Positions 32,355 to 43,225 of a DNA stretch of 64,000 bases are shown here, piece after piece. The notes beneath the pieces are model-generated. The model searched no databases. It had not been told where the DNA came from and saw only the letters and a list, made by a program, of their open reading frames with translations. Origin of the DNA: Megamerina dolium (taxonomy: Eukaryota > Arthropoda > Insecta > Diptera > Megamerinidae). The stretch covers positions 47,575,196 through 47,639,195 of the forward strand of contig OY978525.1 of NCBI GenBank assembly GCA_963854835.1, read 5' to 3'. Position 1 is the first letter of the stretch. Every line of letters begins with the position of its first letter. The position numbers and the translations under genes are program-made.

Positions 32355-33220
32355 CTGAATATCGCTTTTTTATCTACTAAATTGCATGCTCCACTTTTCG
32401 AATATTCAAGTGATTTATACCGACCAGAAACTATCCAACCAAGCAACGTCTTTTGCAATGTTGGCAACGACTCGTTTAATTTTATTTGACCGATTGATAA
32501 AAGTTCGAAAAATATATCGGCACCAATTAACAAAACAATTTTTTGTCTTTTATTAAAGTGGGGATCTGCCAGCTCAATATTCCCTGGGACTTGCCACGAG
32601 TCAACGGGTAAATTAACTTCAGGTTGGTAACTCGAGATGGGCTTTATGACCCAAAAATCTGCTTGAAACCTGTAGTCATTAACTCTTGATTCTACAATCG
32701 TATTAACTTTATGTCGTAAGTTCGCATTTAACTCCCTAATACCCGATAAATTTAGATCTTTAAATTCTCGTTTTAAATGTAATTTCTGTGCACAATCTTC
32801 ACTCATGAAATTTATTTGTAATCCAGAGTCTAAAAGCGCTCTTACTAGGTGGGTACTTCCATAGCGATCTTTTATTCTAACTATAGCTGTAGCCAATACA
32901 ACGACATCATCTGTATTCGAGACATGGTGTGAAGAACGCTGGAACGATTGTTGTGGAGTATCATTGGCAGTAGCAGATGTTGATGGTAACACAGATAACT
33001 GATTATCGAAGCGATTTGATTGCTGCTGCACCTCATATTTATGCAGCAGAGTGTGATGAGGACGTTGACAAACTCGACAATGAGAGCGAGAACAATTCCG
33101 GACCGAGTGTCCTTTCTTTAAGCAATTTATACAATTTCCAGATTTTTTTACAAAATCGAACCGTTTACCAACGGTCAATGCAGCGAAGGAGTTGCAACTA
33201 TGTATTGAATGCCGATTCAA
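32342..33220 (-). pseudogene. BEL-2 nucleocapsid zinc knuckles and aspartic protease
   Basis: The 292-residue frame starts after a stop behind Gag. It has CINCLKKGHSVRNC, a CCHC knuckle, and CRVCQRPHHTLLH, the second knuckle with His in the last place, as is usual in Pao Gags. A DUF1758-like aspartic protease follows (VRALLDSGLQINFMSEDCAQ; the motif is DSG instead of DTG) and LIGADIFFELLSIGQIKL. The DSG variant also occurs in functional Pao proteases, so it need not be inactivating. The frame ends where the next one (32354-32058) overlaps. Confidence 0.8.
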
Positions 33221-33223
33221 TTT

Positions 33224-34323
33224 TTAAAAAATGCTTTGATTTTTCAAACTACTCGCAGCAACTGCAAATGATGTTTTGCATTCATTTTTCTTGTTATTAT
33301 GCGATTTAATTCTATGTGGATTCTGTTGCTCAGCACTGTCGTATCTATTCGACCTGTCGTCATTTACTTCGAGTGATTGGCATCGACGAATTAGCAATTT
33401 CGAGCAGTCGTTCCATGAAGGAAGGGTGAAGTAATCCAACTGATCGTTCCATCTCGATTTTGTAGCTGGATCAACTTTTGATAGTACCAGTTGAATGAGT
33501 AATGCATTTGTTATATCCATCTCTGTACCCAATGATAGCAACGAATCGTAAATTGCGGATACAGTGTCAACCACATTTTAAGCGCTGAAGCATTTGGTTT
33601 GGTCATTTTTGGAATGTTAAATAACTGCTCGATATTATCAAAAAATATCAAACCTTTTTTATCGTATCGTTCTGCTAAACGATCCAATGCTTTCTTATAA
33701 TTGGCTTCTGTGACTTGGAATGCTTTTACCGTTCTGAGCGCGTCACCCGATAAACAACTCAAAAAATGATTAAATTTTTCAATTGTCGCTAGATGTGGCT
33801 CGTCATGGACCAAGTTATTGAATGAGTTTATAAAATTTTTGTACTCCGCGTACTTTCCACTAAATGTCGGTAATTTCAGATTCGGAAGACGAGACGATTG
33901 AGGCGTGGTAATACCAAGTGTACTCTCCAACATTGGACTCTCTCGACACTTATATTGCCCCATAAGCTGAATAAGCCTCGATTTAGCACTTATGCAAAGA
34001 TCCTCGATATCGCCTCTTCGGTCATCGTCAGGATCCTCCCTCTCGATCTTGGTTTGGTATGCCATTATTTGTTTAATATAAGAATCTAAGATTTCTAGCC
34101 GGCATTTCAAATCTATAACATTCCAAGTTACCGTTGGATTATCAAGCATGTTTTTGATACGTGTTATATTACCACGCGCTGTTGCTCTTTGCTGCCTTAA
34201 AGTACTCGGCTTTTGAACAGAAGCTGCTTCATCGCTCAAACTTCCAGGCATGATCGTAATTATTATATTACGTTTAATAAATTCAATAAATTTACCAACA
34301 ATATTGAGTCTAGTGGAATACAA
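33224..34323 (-). pseudogene. BEL-2 Gag (Pao type)
   Basis: 34323-33511 and 33574-33224 together form a Pao-family Gag (DUF1759 type): basic start, LPNLKLPTFSGKYAEYKNFI, NSFNNLVHDEPHLATIEKFN, FLSCLSGDALRTVKAFQV and a C-terminal VDPATKSRWNDQLDYFTLPS region. The likely start is the internal MPGSLSDEAA at 34251 rather than the upstream M. A frameshift lies near 33575, and a stop at 33224 separates Gag from the zinc knuckle frame. Confidence 0.82.
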
Positions 34324-34810
34324 TTTGTTTCCAAATGTTCAATTTAATTCAAGCAAATAGTTAGACAATCTTGATTTAATTACAAAATGACGAATTAACC
34401 AGCACCCTATAATATTTTCTAGATAGCGAAGCAACCATCAATTAAAAAAAGAAAAACAATTTATGTATTGTTCAATGTGCTTTTATTTATTTATTTAAAA
34501 AACGAAACTTTTCCTTTTGGTTAACTTAATATGGCAATCATCAACAATGTAGGTATTTGTTAGATATACGTTTGGTACCACACTCAAAACTCCAATGTAT
34601 AGTGTATGTGTATATGTGTTTACGTTGTATATTCACAACAATAACACCAACAATTGTCGCGGCAACTTTAAACTTTAAAATTCAAACCAAAAACCAAATT
34701 GTGTCTGACAATATCTTTATAGATGCACAAACAATTATCATTCAAGGCGCAATGGATTGAATGGTTTATAAATGTTAATGTACCAAGCACAACAGACGTA
34801 TAACAACGAG

Positions 34811-35066
34811 AACGATTCATATGATCGATCTGTTTTTATAATTTAATGGTTTTCAAACTGTTAATATACTAGCAATTAACAAGTGAGAGCGACGACAACG
34901 ATTCATATGATCAATATGTATTAGTAATGTAAGGATTTTCAAACTGTTAATATACTAGCAATTAACAAGTGAGAGCGACGACAACGATTCATATGATCAA
35001 TATGTATTAGTAATGTAAGGATTTTCAAACTGTTAATATACTAGCAATCAACAGTGAGAGCGACGA
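34811..35066 (-). repeat. 86-bp tandem repeat, three units, in the BEL-2 leader
   Basis: Units start at 34811, 34897 and 34983 with AACGATTCATATGATC and end near 35066. The second and third are nearly identical, the first more diverged. The array lies between the hAT insertion and gag, in untranslated leader sequence. Confidence 0.95.
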
Positions 35067-35443
35067 TGATCAATATGCTTTTTTTATCGTTTTTTAATTC
35101 AATGGTTCCACAAACAAATAGCAGATAAAAATGTTCCCAACATTATGCAACTTGCTGAAGAGAAAACCGACATCAAATCCAACTGCACAATTAATGAGAA
35201 TATGAACCCGAAGTTTCTACCAACACAGACGTACGTTCAAATTTTAAAATTTATGCAGTTAAGATAGAAAGTGACGATAACAAATGCAATTGCACAACGT
35301 TTGATAATAATACCGTAAATTCGATATGTGCTCAACTAAAACTTCGTTCGTTCTTTTGAGAACTTGTTATCAGTGCAAATTGAATAAATGAATTTTCAGT
35401 GTTTTTCCAACTGCTCCCACATTTATAGGAAATGTTTGTAGGC

Positions 35444-37162
35444 CAGGGGTCGGCAAAATCATTTTTGAGTGTGTATTGGTGAGCGCGAGAGAGTATTGCG
35501 CTGCACAGTGCTTATAAGAACAAAAAAAAAACGTATCAAATATGTCTGGCGTATAAAGTTGTGTTTTATTTTGTTTTTTTTATCAACAAAAAGAATAAAA
35601 AAAAGGAGGCTTAACAGTTTCTTGCTAAAAGAATATTTTTAATATGGCTCCTGTTTAATTTATTTCTGTGGTTGGAGCAAATGAATTTTAAGTCAGAAAA
35701 AATTTGTTCACAAAAATATGTTGAAGGGAGAAGTGATAAATACTTTAAAGAAATTTCTTTGAGTTGAGGATACAAAGAGTCGTCTAAATTTCTGGTGGTT
35801 TGAAAACTTATAACTTTTTCAAACAGATCGGGTAAGGTTTTTTCTTTTCCTTGTAGTTTAAAATTTAATTCATTTAAATAATAAGTTAAGTCTGAAAGAA
35901 ATGCTAAATCAAAAATAAAGTCATCATCCAATAAAACCTGTACTAAATTTTCTGTTCCGCTCAAATTTTCCAAGCGCAAAAACTGTAGTACTTCTTTCCT
36001 TAAAGCAAATAATCTATTTAGAGAATTACCGCGGCTTAGCCATCGAACTTCCGTGAACATTACAAGGTCACCATAGCAGGCATTACAATTTTTTAAAAAT
36101 TTTGTAAATTTCCTGTGGGTAAGCGAATGATGCCCTCCTCTTATTCTATTAATTATCTGCTCTGCAGTTTTCATGGTGGAATGGTTGCTTAAGAACTGGC
36201 ATGCAAGTGAAAGTTGATGGATAATACAATGAAAAGAAAAAACATTAATATCATTCTTTATTACCTGTCTGCCAATCATGACACTTGCACCATCCGTGCA
36301 TACTCCAGCAAGCTTACTTAGCTCGATTTTAGAAAGTTTTTCTAAAACGACTTCAAATACCAGCTTGCCGGTCACGTTTCCATAGAAAGTTTCTAATGAA
36401 AACATGGAATTAAAAACTTCGTAGTTGGAATCTACACTTCGAATACAAATAACTAGTTGGCAAAGGTCATTTATATCAGTGCTTTCATCCAAACATATTA
36501 AAAAAAATTTGCAAGAATTAATTGTCTTTTCAATTTCCGCTTCAATAAATACACCAATTTGATCTGTCCGCCGAGATAAAGTTCTAGGGGACAAAGGAAT
36601 GTTTTCAATGACATCGACCAAATGACTATTTAGTTTCTGAAAAACTTGTTTAAAAATGCCTTGCATATAAACCCCATCAGAAAAAGGCCTTCCCTTTTTA
36701 ACAATATTTAAGCTAATCAAGTTAGACAAAGTCATTTTTATTGCGGGTTTTGGCTTCCCAGCGCCTTTTTTATCTTCATTTTCTTCTTTAGAAATCCATT
36801 CCTTCAGCTTTAAAAGCAACTGCTTTTTCTTTTCAATATATAAATTATCCCTTGCTTCACCCTGAAATTTGTCAAAATCCTTATGAAACATATCATAATG
36901 TCTTTTGACATTATGTTTCTTAAAACATAAAGAATTGTGGCAAAGGAGACATTGCATTGCATTGAAAGCATTCGGAATCATAAAATATTTTCTTGCAGCC
37001 ATATTATCATACATGTCCACTGTAACAAGAAAAAATAAGAAAATTATTAGCGCACCCGTGCACGTGTTGCTTCGTTGCTGTCTCAACAACGATTGAATTG
37101 AAAGAGCGTAAGAATGCGTGTGATGTGGGAGAGCTCATATGAGCAGCTTTTGCCGATGCCTG
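35444..37162 (-). mobile_element. hAT element inserted in the BEL-2 leader
   Basis: The left end CAGGGGTCGGCAAAA and the reverse complement of the right end (CAGGCATCGGCAAAAG) form imperfect TIRs. An 8-bp direct repeat TTGTAGGC flanks it (35436-35443 and 37163-37170), the standard hAT target duplication. The length is 1719 bp. It encodes one minus-strand transposase. Confidence 0.93.
35611..37089 (-). CDS. hAT-superfamily transposase (ZBED / SPIN-Charlie-like), 492 aa
   Basis: A DNA transposase acting at hAT TIRs. Near the N-terminus is a BED-type zinc finger (CLLCHNSLCF ... HNVKRHYDMFH). The core has FLICLDESTDINDLCQLVIC (first acidic catalytic position), CTDGASVMIG, FHCIIHQLSLACQFL (CxxH motif) and VMFTEVRWLSRGNSLNRLFA. 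The C-terminus STYFCEQIFSDLKFICSNHR, NKLNRSHIKNIL is the hATC dimerisation region. The annotated M gives a hydrophobic extension; the natural start is probably M30 (37002), as in MAARKYFMIPNA. This family is often found as GTF2IRD2/ZBED-like domesticated genes, but here the intact TIRs and TSD mark a transposon. The frame is open throughout; shortening relative to longer family members is possible. Confidence 0.88.
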   Translation of the reverse strand: MLRQQRSNTCTGALIIFLFFLVTVDMYDNMAARKYFMIPNAFNAMQCLLCHNSLCFKKHNVKRHYDMFHKDFDKFQGEARDNLYIEKKKQLLLKLKEWISKEENEDKKGAGKPKPAIKMTLSNLISLNIVKKGRPFSDGVYMQGIFKQVFQKLNSHLVDVIENIPLSPRTLSRRTDQIGVFIEAEIEKTINSCKFFLICLDESTDINDLCQLVICIRSVDSNYEVFNSMFSLETFYGNVTGKLVFEVVLEKLSKIELSKLAGVCTDGASVMIGRQVIKNDINVFSFHCIIHQLSLACQFLSNHSTMKTAEQIINRIRGGHHSLTHRKFTKFLKNCNACYGDLVMFTEVRWLSRGNSLNRLFALRKEVLQFLRLENLSGTENLVQVLLDDDFIFDLAFLSDLTYYLNELNFKLQGKEKTLPDLFEKVISFQTTRNLDDSLYPQLKEISLKYLSLLPSTYFCEQIFSDLKFICSNHRNKLNRSHIKNILLARNC

Positions 37163-37649
37163 TTGTAGGCCATATATTTAATTGTTTAGCATAAACTTGC
37201 GAAATGTTCTAATAAAATTTCTTGATTTAGTAAAAAATAGACTTGTGTCTAATTAACGGTTGCCCAGTTACTTTTCAACACGGTCTTTATCATTTGAGCC
37301 GTAAATCAATGAAATAACGTTATCGCAAATTTTATATTTTCACTGATATATGTTTTATTGACCACAAGCTATTGTCTACTGAATCTATCATTTACAATAC
37401 CTTATTCATTCCTGATACTTTCATTTTTTGTTACCACTTTCCTTCTATGTACGCAGTAGACAACTCTCCTGATAGTCCTGAAGCCAATGTTCGCTTGCTG
37501 ATCCTAATGTTGAATCCTCGCAACGCTCTTCTTCTCACAATTTTTTTGGATCAGACACTAACGTTCACTTTTTTATGTATCACGAATATATTATTAGACT
37601 CTTAAGAAAATTAGAATTTAAACACCAAAAAAAGAAACTTTTCTTTTTA
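37163..37649. other. BEL-2 leader between PBS and hAT
   Basis: Untranslated BEL-2 leader sequence, AT-rich, no gene seen. Together with 34324-35443 it makes an unusually long leader of about 1.6 kb. Confidence 0.6.
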
Positions 37650-37667
37650 GTCCCTGCTCGGGCGCCA
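37650..37667 (-). promoter_or_regulatory. BEL-2 primer-binding site, tRNA-Lys type
   Basis: On the minus strand TGGCGCCCGAGCAGGGAC lies 3 bp after the LTR end. It matches the reverse complement of a tRNA-Lys(UUU) 3' end in 17 of 18 positions. Confidence 0.75.
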
Positions 37668-37670
37668 AAA

Positions 37671-37953
37671 TGTTGAACAACAATGATTTTTGTTGTCGAC
37701 AACGAAATTTACACAGTCTAACACCAGCTGTGGTTTTATAACAATTAATTTTAATATAATATTTCAATTTAACAAGAGCATACAAATCAACGGTTTACAC
37801 AGTTGTATAAATATGTATGTACTAAATAGAGATGAATTCATAGTTACTCTATAGCAATAAGAATATAATATAATTCACAATAATATAATATAATAAGATA
37901 CTTATAATAATAGAACTTCAATTATAACTTATATATAGGTATATGGAAAAACA
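37671..37953 (-). repeat. BEL-2 5' LTR (283 bp)
   Basis: Reads TGTTTTTCCATATACC to GTTGTTCAACA on the minus strand (TGTT...AACA ends). The first ~120 bp match the truncated 3' LTR at 29061-28937. The end is fixed by the PBS that follows. Confidence 0.88.
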
Positions 37954-39125
37954 CATTTATTTCTCAACATAGTTTCGTTTTACTTCAACACACTTAGTAA
38001 GATGATATTCCAACTTTTTTATACCATCTGAATAATACGATTTCGGGAACCCCTCAAAATACGCGTTAGTTTCGGTAATCACTTCTTCGTTTGAGCTGAA
38101 TCTTTTTCCTGCGAGCCATTTTTTCAAGTTTGGAAACAGGAAAAAGTCACTAGGAGCTAAATCTGGACTATCAGGTGGATGATCAACCAATTCGAAGTGT
38201 ATTTCACGTAATTTTAGTATCTAATGCTGTGTGAACCGGTGCGTTGTCTTGAAGAAAGAGCACTTTTTTCTTCTTTAAATGTGGTCGTTTATTCTTGATT
38301 GCATCATTCAATTGATCCAATAATGCACGATAATACTTTCCTGTGGTTGTAGATCCTTTTTCAAGATAATCGATAAGCAACATTCCGAGTGCATCCCAAA
38401 ATACAGTGGCCATAACTTTGCCAGCCGATTTCACTGCCTTCGCTTTCTTCGGAACACTTCCACCAGCTTCCACCCATTGTTCCGATTGATTTTTGGTTTC
38501 AGGTGTGTAGTGGTGGACCCACGTTTCATCAACAGTTATTAATCGACGCCAACAACAAGCAACAGGATTACGATTTATCATATCCAAACACCGCTGTGAA
38601 GTGGTCTCTCGAACTCGTTTTTGTTCGACACTGAGCAAACGCGGCACCCATCTTGCCGATAGCTTTTTCATATGCAAATGTTCATGCAAAATGTTGAACA
38701 CACGTTCATATGAGATGTTTACCATTTCAACAATCTCACGCAACTTGACGCGGCGATTATTCATAACGATATCGAGGATTTTCTTGATATTTTCTCCAGT
38801 AACCACCTCTTTTGGCCTTCCTGTTGATGGCATTGTTGCAGTGCTTGTTCGGCCGCGTTTAAATTCAGCAATCCTATAATTTACCATGTAATCTGAGTGA
38901 GCAGACTCACCGTAATGTTTATCGATCTTTTCTTTTGTCACTTTCGCCGTTTTATCTTTCAAATAATAGTGTTTAATCACTGCACGAAATTCACTTTTTT
39001 CCATTTTTCAAGAAACACAAAAGTTGGTTACTTCAAACGACTACAACAAATAAACTAATCGATGAATTTGGGTGAATTTTTAACAGTTGACGTTTGACAG
39101 ATCGCAATTTCAAAAAAAAAAGTTT
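37954..39125 (-). mobile_element. mariner element (DD34D type), decayed ends
   Basis: A minus-strand mariner lies directly against the end of the BEL-2 5' LTR. Its transposase gene is nearly complete, but the terminal repeats are hard to define (an A/T-rich ACACATTT near 37951 against TTTTTGTGTTTGTG near 39125), so ends are approximate. It separates BEL-2 from Gypsy-2 copy 3. Confidence 0.7.
37957..39004 (-). pseudogene. mariner transposase with one frameshift
   Basis: 39004-38204 starts MEKSEFRAVIKHYYLKDKTA and has the helix-turn-helix region, SARWVPRLLSVEQKRVR, the first Asp in TVDETWVHHYTPETKNQSE, VMATVFWDALGMLLIDYLEKG and the second Asp in LFLQDNAPVHTA. After a small indel near 38205 the frame 38190-37957 carries HPPDSPDLAPSDFFLFPNLK with the third Asp and the normal C-terminus. 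All three catalytic Asp codons are present; only the frameshift inactivates it. It differs from the irritans-like fragment at 14.9-15.4 kb and may belong to the mellifera group. Confidence 0.85.
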
Positions 39126-39183
39126 TTGTGTTTGTGCTGCCTTTTTGTACTTAGGAAGCTTCTAAATCAATCCGCCCTCGTAC

Positions 39184-40417
39184 TAGAAGAAAAAGGAATT
39201 TCATAAGAATTTTAGAGAAAAAGCCAGAAGCTCGGTTGACTCTGAGCAACTAAGTGCAAAAGAGAGGAATCTCGAAAGAGAACTCTGCATAGCACAGGAG
39301 ACACCTCTTCAACGCAACCAGAAGTACAACCTGAATTAAAGCTAATAACGCGTATTGACGCAATTGCACAGACCGTCAGTAGACTAGTCCCAGTACTCAC
39401 TGGAGCGGAGTCTAAAGATTTGAGGACCAAAGTACACCAGTTCATTTTGGGTGCGAATTAGCTCGAAAAGCCATAAAGCCCGACGAGTTGGAAGATTTCG
39501 TAGCTTGTATAAAGCAACAACTATATAGTGATGCATATAACTTGGTGCTAAGTAAGAAATTCGCTAATATAGGGGAATTGTATACACTTCTGCGAAACAC
39601 ATATTTGAAAACCGTTCGCCTAAAACCGCTCACGCATCAAATACAATTCGCTCGCCTACTACTTCAGGAAGATATACGTGTTTTTGCAAGGAGATTAGGT
39701 GATTTAAAATCCACGGCGATGCAGTGTATTAAGAATAGATACGGTGGGATCAGAGACCAAGCGTTGTTAAGAAAGCCAGAGGGGTATACTAGGACATCCT
39801 TTATATCAGGCCTTCAAGACACATTTCTAAAAACTCATATTCTAGGTAAGACGTTAGAAGAATTAGAGGCCGTAAACACGGATATTCTGCTCGAAAGAGG
39901 ATAACGATTCAATCAGTTGAATATTGGAGCATTATATTCAAACGACGTTCACCAGACTGAGGCCAGTAATACAGTAGCATTTCACCAGAGCAGAAATGAC
40001 AAGATGCCACTCGGAATGAATAAATACTAAAATAATAACGTATGTCCTCATAATCCAAAGGAAAGTTCTTACCTGCTCCTTCTGCGACAAAAAGGGGCAC
40101 ACCAGAGACGACTGTTTTAAGAGAAAAAACATGCCCTTTTGCATAAAGTGTAAAAATTCGGACATGATTTCAATTTGTCAGCCACACCTTTTAGCAACAA
40201 CAGGTCACAAGGAAAAGGCAATCAAACACATGCGCCTAGTAAGGAAGGTCAAGAAAGCGAAGGGCCTAATCTCGGATATTTTGAGACCAAATGTTTTTTC
40301 TGTAAGAAGCCGGGACACAGGATCGCCGACTTCTATAAACGCAAAGAGTGGGAAAAACCCACGAAAACTATAGCAGGTCCAGGTTCGGCCAATAAACCGG
40401 GATCCCCAAAATTTTGA
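39184..40417 (+). pseudogene. Gypsy-2 copy 3 gag
   Basis: 39488-39904 (138 aa) encodes a capsid-like helical region (CIKQQLYSDAYNLVLSKKFA; LLQEDIRVFARRLGDLKSTA; FISGLQDTFLKTHILG). 40131-40417 encodes the nucleocapsid with CFFCKKPGHRIADF, the last Cys replaced. The same breaks as in copy A separate these pieces, so the progenitor was already defective, or the two regions are a segmental duplicate. Confidence 0.75.
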
Positions 40418-40654
40418 TAAAAAGTAGGCCAGCTGAGATGGAAGGTGTCAGTCATGCGTCTTTAGAGATAGTTGACACACCCTCCACGTTAGATAGCAAG
40501 ATGGTGGAAGTTGACATAGCTCGTGAAATAAATAACATTAATAAACTGATAACCACAAAAGACTTACCAAAATATTAGAAACAATTAAGCTAGACGAAAA
40601 CTTAAACATTGAGGAAATGAAGGCATACTTAAGTCATTCCACTATTTATTTTTC

Positions 40655-42228
40655 TTGAAAGGCGACAAACTATCTCACACTACAGGTATAAAACACACAA
40701 TACCAATAAAAACAGACCAGGCGCCAATCAACCAAAGACAGTACAGGCTACCAGAAGCACATAAGAAAGAAATCAATAAGCAAGTAAACAAAACGTTGGA
40801 AGACGACATAATTATTCCCACCTCATCGCCTTGGAATTCTCCCATAATTTTGGTGCCAAAGAAAGCGCCAGAAGATGGTGAAAGAAAATGGAGGCTAGTA
40901 ATAGATCTCAGGAAATTAAATGACGCCATCATTAAACAAGTTTTTTCCATTCCCCGCATCGATTGAATATTAGACCACTTAGGTCATTGTATATATTTCA
41001 CTACATTTGATTTGGCCAGTGGGTATCATTAAGTGATATTGAAAGAATCGGACAGAGAAAAAACAGCTTTTAGTACAGGTGTTGGTCACTATGAATATAA
41101 TAGAATACACTGAGGGAGGAGCGTTACCAAACACTGGTATAGTGGAATGTGTTAAAAATATCCCTGTGCCAAAAAATAAAAAAGATGTTCAGGCATTTTT
41201 AGGTTTAGTGAATTATTACCGAAAATTTGTTGAGAATATGGCTACTATGGAATAATAAACTACTCAGAAAAGACGCGAAATTTGAATGGACAGAAAAATG
41301 TCAGAAAGCTTTTGAAGATTTGAAAAAAGCAATTTGCTCTCCACCAATTTTAGCCTACCCAGATTTTTCCGAACCTTTTGCGTTAACAACAGATACCAGC
41401 AACGAGGCTGTAGGTGCAATTCTTTGTCAATAGCCTTTGCCAGCAGGGCGCTTAGTGATACTGAGAAAAGGTATTACGCCATCGAAAAGGAATTTCTGGC
41501 CATCGTGTGGGCTGTGAAGAATTATCGAGCTTGTCTACTCGGTAGACCGTTCAAGATCTACACCGACCACCAGCCACTACGAGGAATTTCAAACCGAAAG
41601 GATCAGACATCACGTTTAGCACATCTAAGGCGCAAATTATCCTTATTTGATTTTGAAATAATTTATAAACTTTATAATTTATATAAATAATAAATTTATA
41701 ATTTATAAATTTATAATTTATAAGTGCAGACGCAGTCGGCAGAGTACCACAGCCAGAATCTGAAGTAGCTATGGTTAAGACTTGTTCTATGGGAAGAAAC
41801 AAGGTTGAAGACAAAAATACAAAAGAACCTGTAGGAAATTCCGACGACGAGGAGGACCTGGTTAAGAAAGCAGAAAATACAGAGAACGAAAATCCCTCCG
41901 CATTTTCGTGTGCGTAACAAAATTAAAGATTATGCAAAAAATTGAAAAAAATGCCAAATCAACAACCATATCGGGAAATAAGTACATTCTTACTTTTCAA
42001 GATGATTTTTCAAAATTTTTCATTTGTGTACTTATTCCTGATGCCGAATCTAGCACATTAGCAAAAGCTTTTTACAACGAGGTTATTACACGCTACAACG
42101 TACCAAAAATTTTATTCACAGATAATGGAACAAATTTTATATCAAAATTGTTATCAGATACATGCAAGATACCAGGTGTTAAAAAATTACACATAACGCC
42201 ATATAACCCACAAGCAAACGGTTCTTAG
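40655..42228 (+). pseudogene. Gypsy-2 copy 3 pol remnants
   Basis: 40655-40966 holds the RT start (SSPWNSPIILVPKK, WRLVIDLRKLND). FTTFDLASGYH and REKTAFSTGVGHYEY follow at about 40988-41098 in a broken frame. The palm with YLDD is missing, exactly as in copy A. 41161-41425 holds the thumb and RNase H (ALTTDTSNEAVGAI, with Asp-Thr-Ser where copy A has Asp-Ala-Ser), and 41451-41660 more RNase H (YTDHQPL). 41908-42228 holds the integrase core (LFTDNGTNFISKLL) and ends before the catalytic Glu. Confidence 0.78.
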
Positions 42229-42758
42229 CGGATTATCTTAGGAGTTTCGTCAGCAATGCATGTTCACAACAATGCCCGACAACGCAGAAGACCAAAATAA
42301 GTTATTAAAATATCAAATACAGAGGTCCCACGAACTAAGGAAAATCAGGAAAAAGAAAAGGAAAACCTCAAGAGACAGTACGACGGTAAGAACCAACACC
42401 CGTTGAGTTTTAGAGTAGGCGGAAAGTTTTTATTAAAAAATCAAACGAAATTAGATTAATATTAAATTCGATGATCCAAACCTCTACAAAAAACACCCTA
42501 CAATAACATAATACCCATTATGCACAAAAGCATGAGAACGAAATGTCCAAAAAACTGTACGAAAATTAAATTTCCAGACTAAACTGGATACATAATACTA
42601 CAAAAAATGCAAAAAACAAAATTCCGTACAAAAAAAAATAATAATAAAATTAATAGCACTTTGACCATATTAAAGAAACTGCATAACAATGCAGCACATG
42701 TACAATAACGTGAGAACAACACTAAAAATACATTATAATTAAAATAATTCCAACATAC

Positions 42759-43196
42759 TGTAACGAGTATCGATAGTTGGCTACTCATCACTATTGTGAC
42801 TGACACTATTGGCAGCATCGACATGAATGTCAACAAAAAGAAATAAGCGATAACCAGAACAAGCCAACGAGAAAGGAAGAGAAGAATCTCAATAAAGGAA
42901 GATTCTGGGGTGTTGCCAACAGAGTATAAATAGAGCCAGTGTTGAGAAGTGAGAATCAATCTAATTCTGAACGTGATTGCGAAAACATTGATACAGAGGC
43001 AAAAGTTGCAAGTACGTTAGAGTGTTATTGTAAATAGTCGATTGTAAGCAGAGTTGATTGTAAATAGAGATTATTAAATAAATTGTTGCTGTATATAGTT
43101 GTATAAAATAAGTGTTGCAGTTATTATTAACAGAATCCAGTGATCGAACAAGGTAATTCAAATAGAATTAAACGCTCACAGAATAAAAACGTAACA
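42759..43196 (+). repeat. Gypsy-3 5' LTR
   Basis: 438 bp with TG...CA ends. A TATA box TATAAATA lies at 42925-42932, and an AATAAA signal occurs near 43077. The R and U5 parts follow. Its partner is 47647-48084. Confidence 0.95.
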
Positions 43197-43198
43197 AT

Positions 43199-43216
43199 TG
43201 GTGTCAGAAGTGGGAT
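43199..43216 (+). promoter_or_regulatory. Gypsy-3 primer-binding site, tRNA-Leu type
   Basis: TGGTGTCAGAAGTGGGAT starts 2 bp after the LTR and is complementary to a tRNA-Leu 3' end including CCA, a primer known for mdg3-like gypsy elements. Confidence 0.7.
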
Positions 43217-43225
43217 TCTGTAAAG

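Larger units (their letters stand above)
28937..37953 (-). mobile_element. BEL-2: near-complete BEL/Pao retrotransposon
   Basis: On the minus strand: 5' LTR (37953-37671), PBS (37667-37650), long leader with a tandem repeat, Gag, zinc knuckle and aspartic protease, RT, Pao region, integrase with C-terminal domain, polypurine tract (GGGGCTGGGA) and the start of the 3' LTR (29061 downwards). A hAT element (35444-37162) sits in the leader. Without it BEL-2 is about 7.3 kb, a usual length. The 3' LTR keeps only its first ~125 bp. Frameshifts break the coding region into at least six parts. Confidence 0.88.
39180..42758 (+). mobile_element. Gypsy-2 copy 3, main part
   Basis: Plus-strand copy colinear with Gypsy-2A (10679-14898), very similar in gag and pol. 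It starts inside gag near 39184 and so lacks the LTR, PBS and gag N-terminus. Its 3' tail is split by Gypsy-3 and resumes at 48089, ending at 48214. Near 41667-41722 an AT-rich repeated insertion (TTTATAATTTATAAA units) replaces pol sequence, and part of the integrase is deleted (near 41900-41960). Confidence 0.82.

Noticed and set aside
34811..35066. CRISPR-like array
   Set aside because: Units are contiguous 86-bp tandem repeats without spacers, in a eukaryotic retrotransposon leader.
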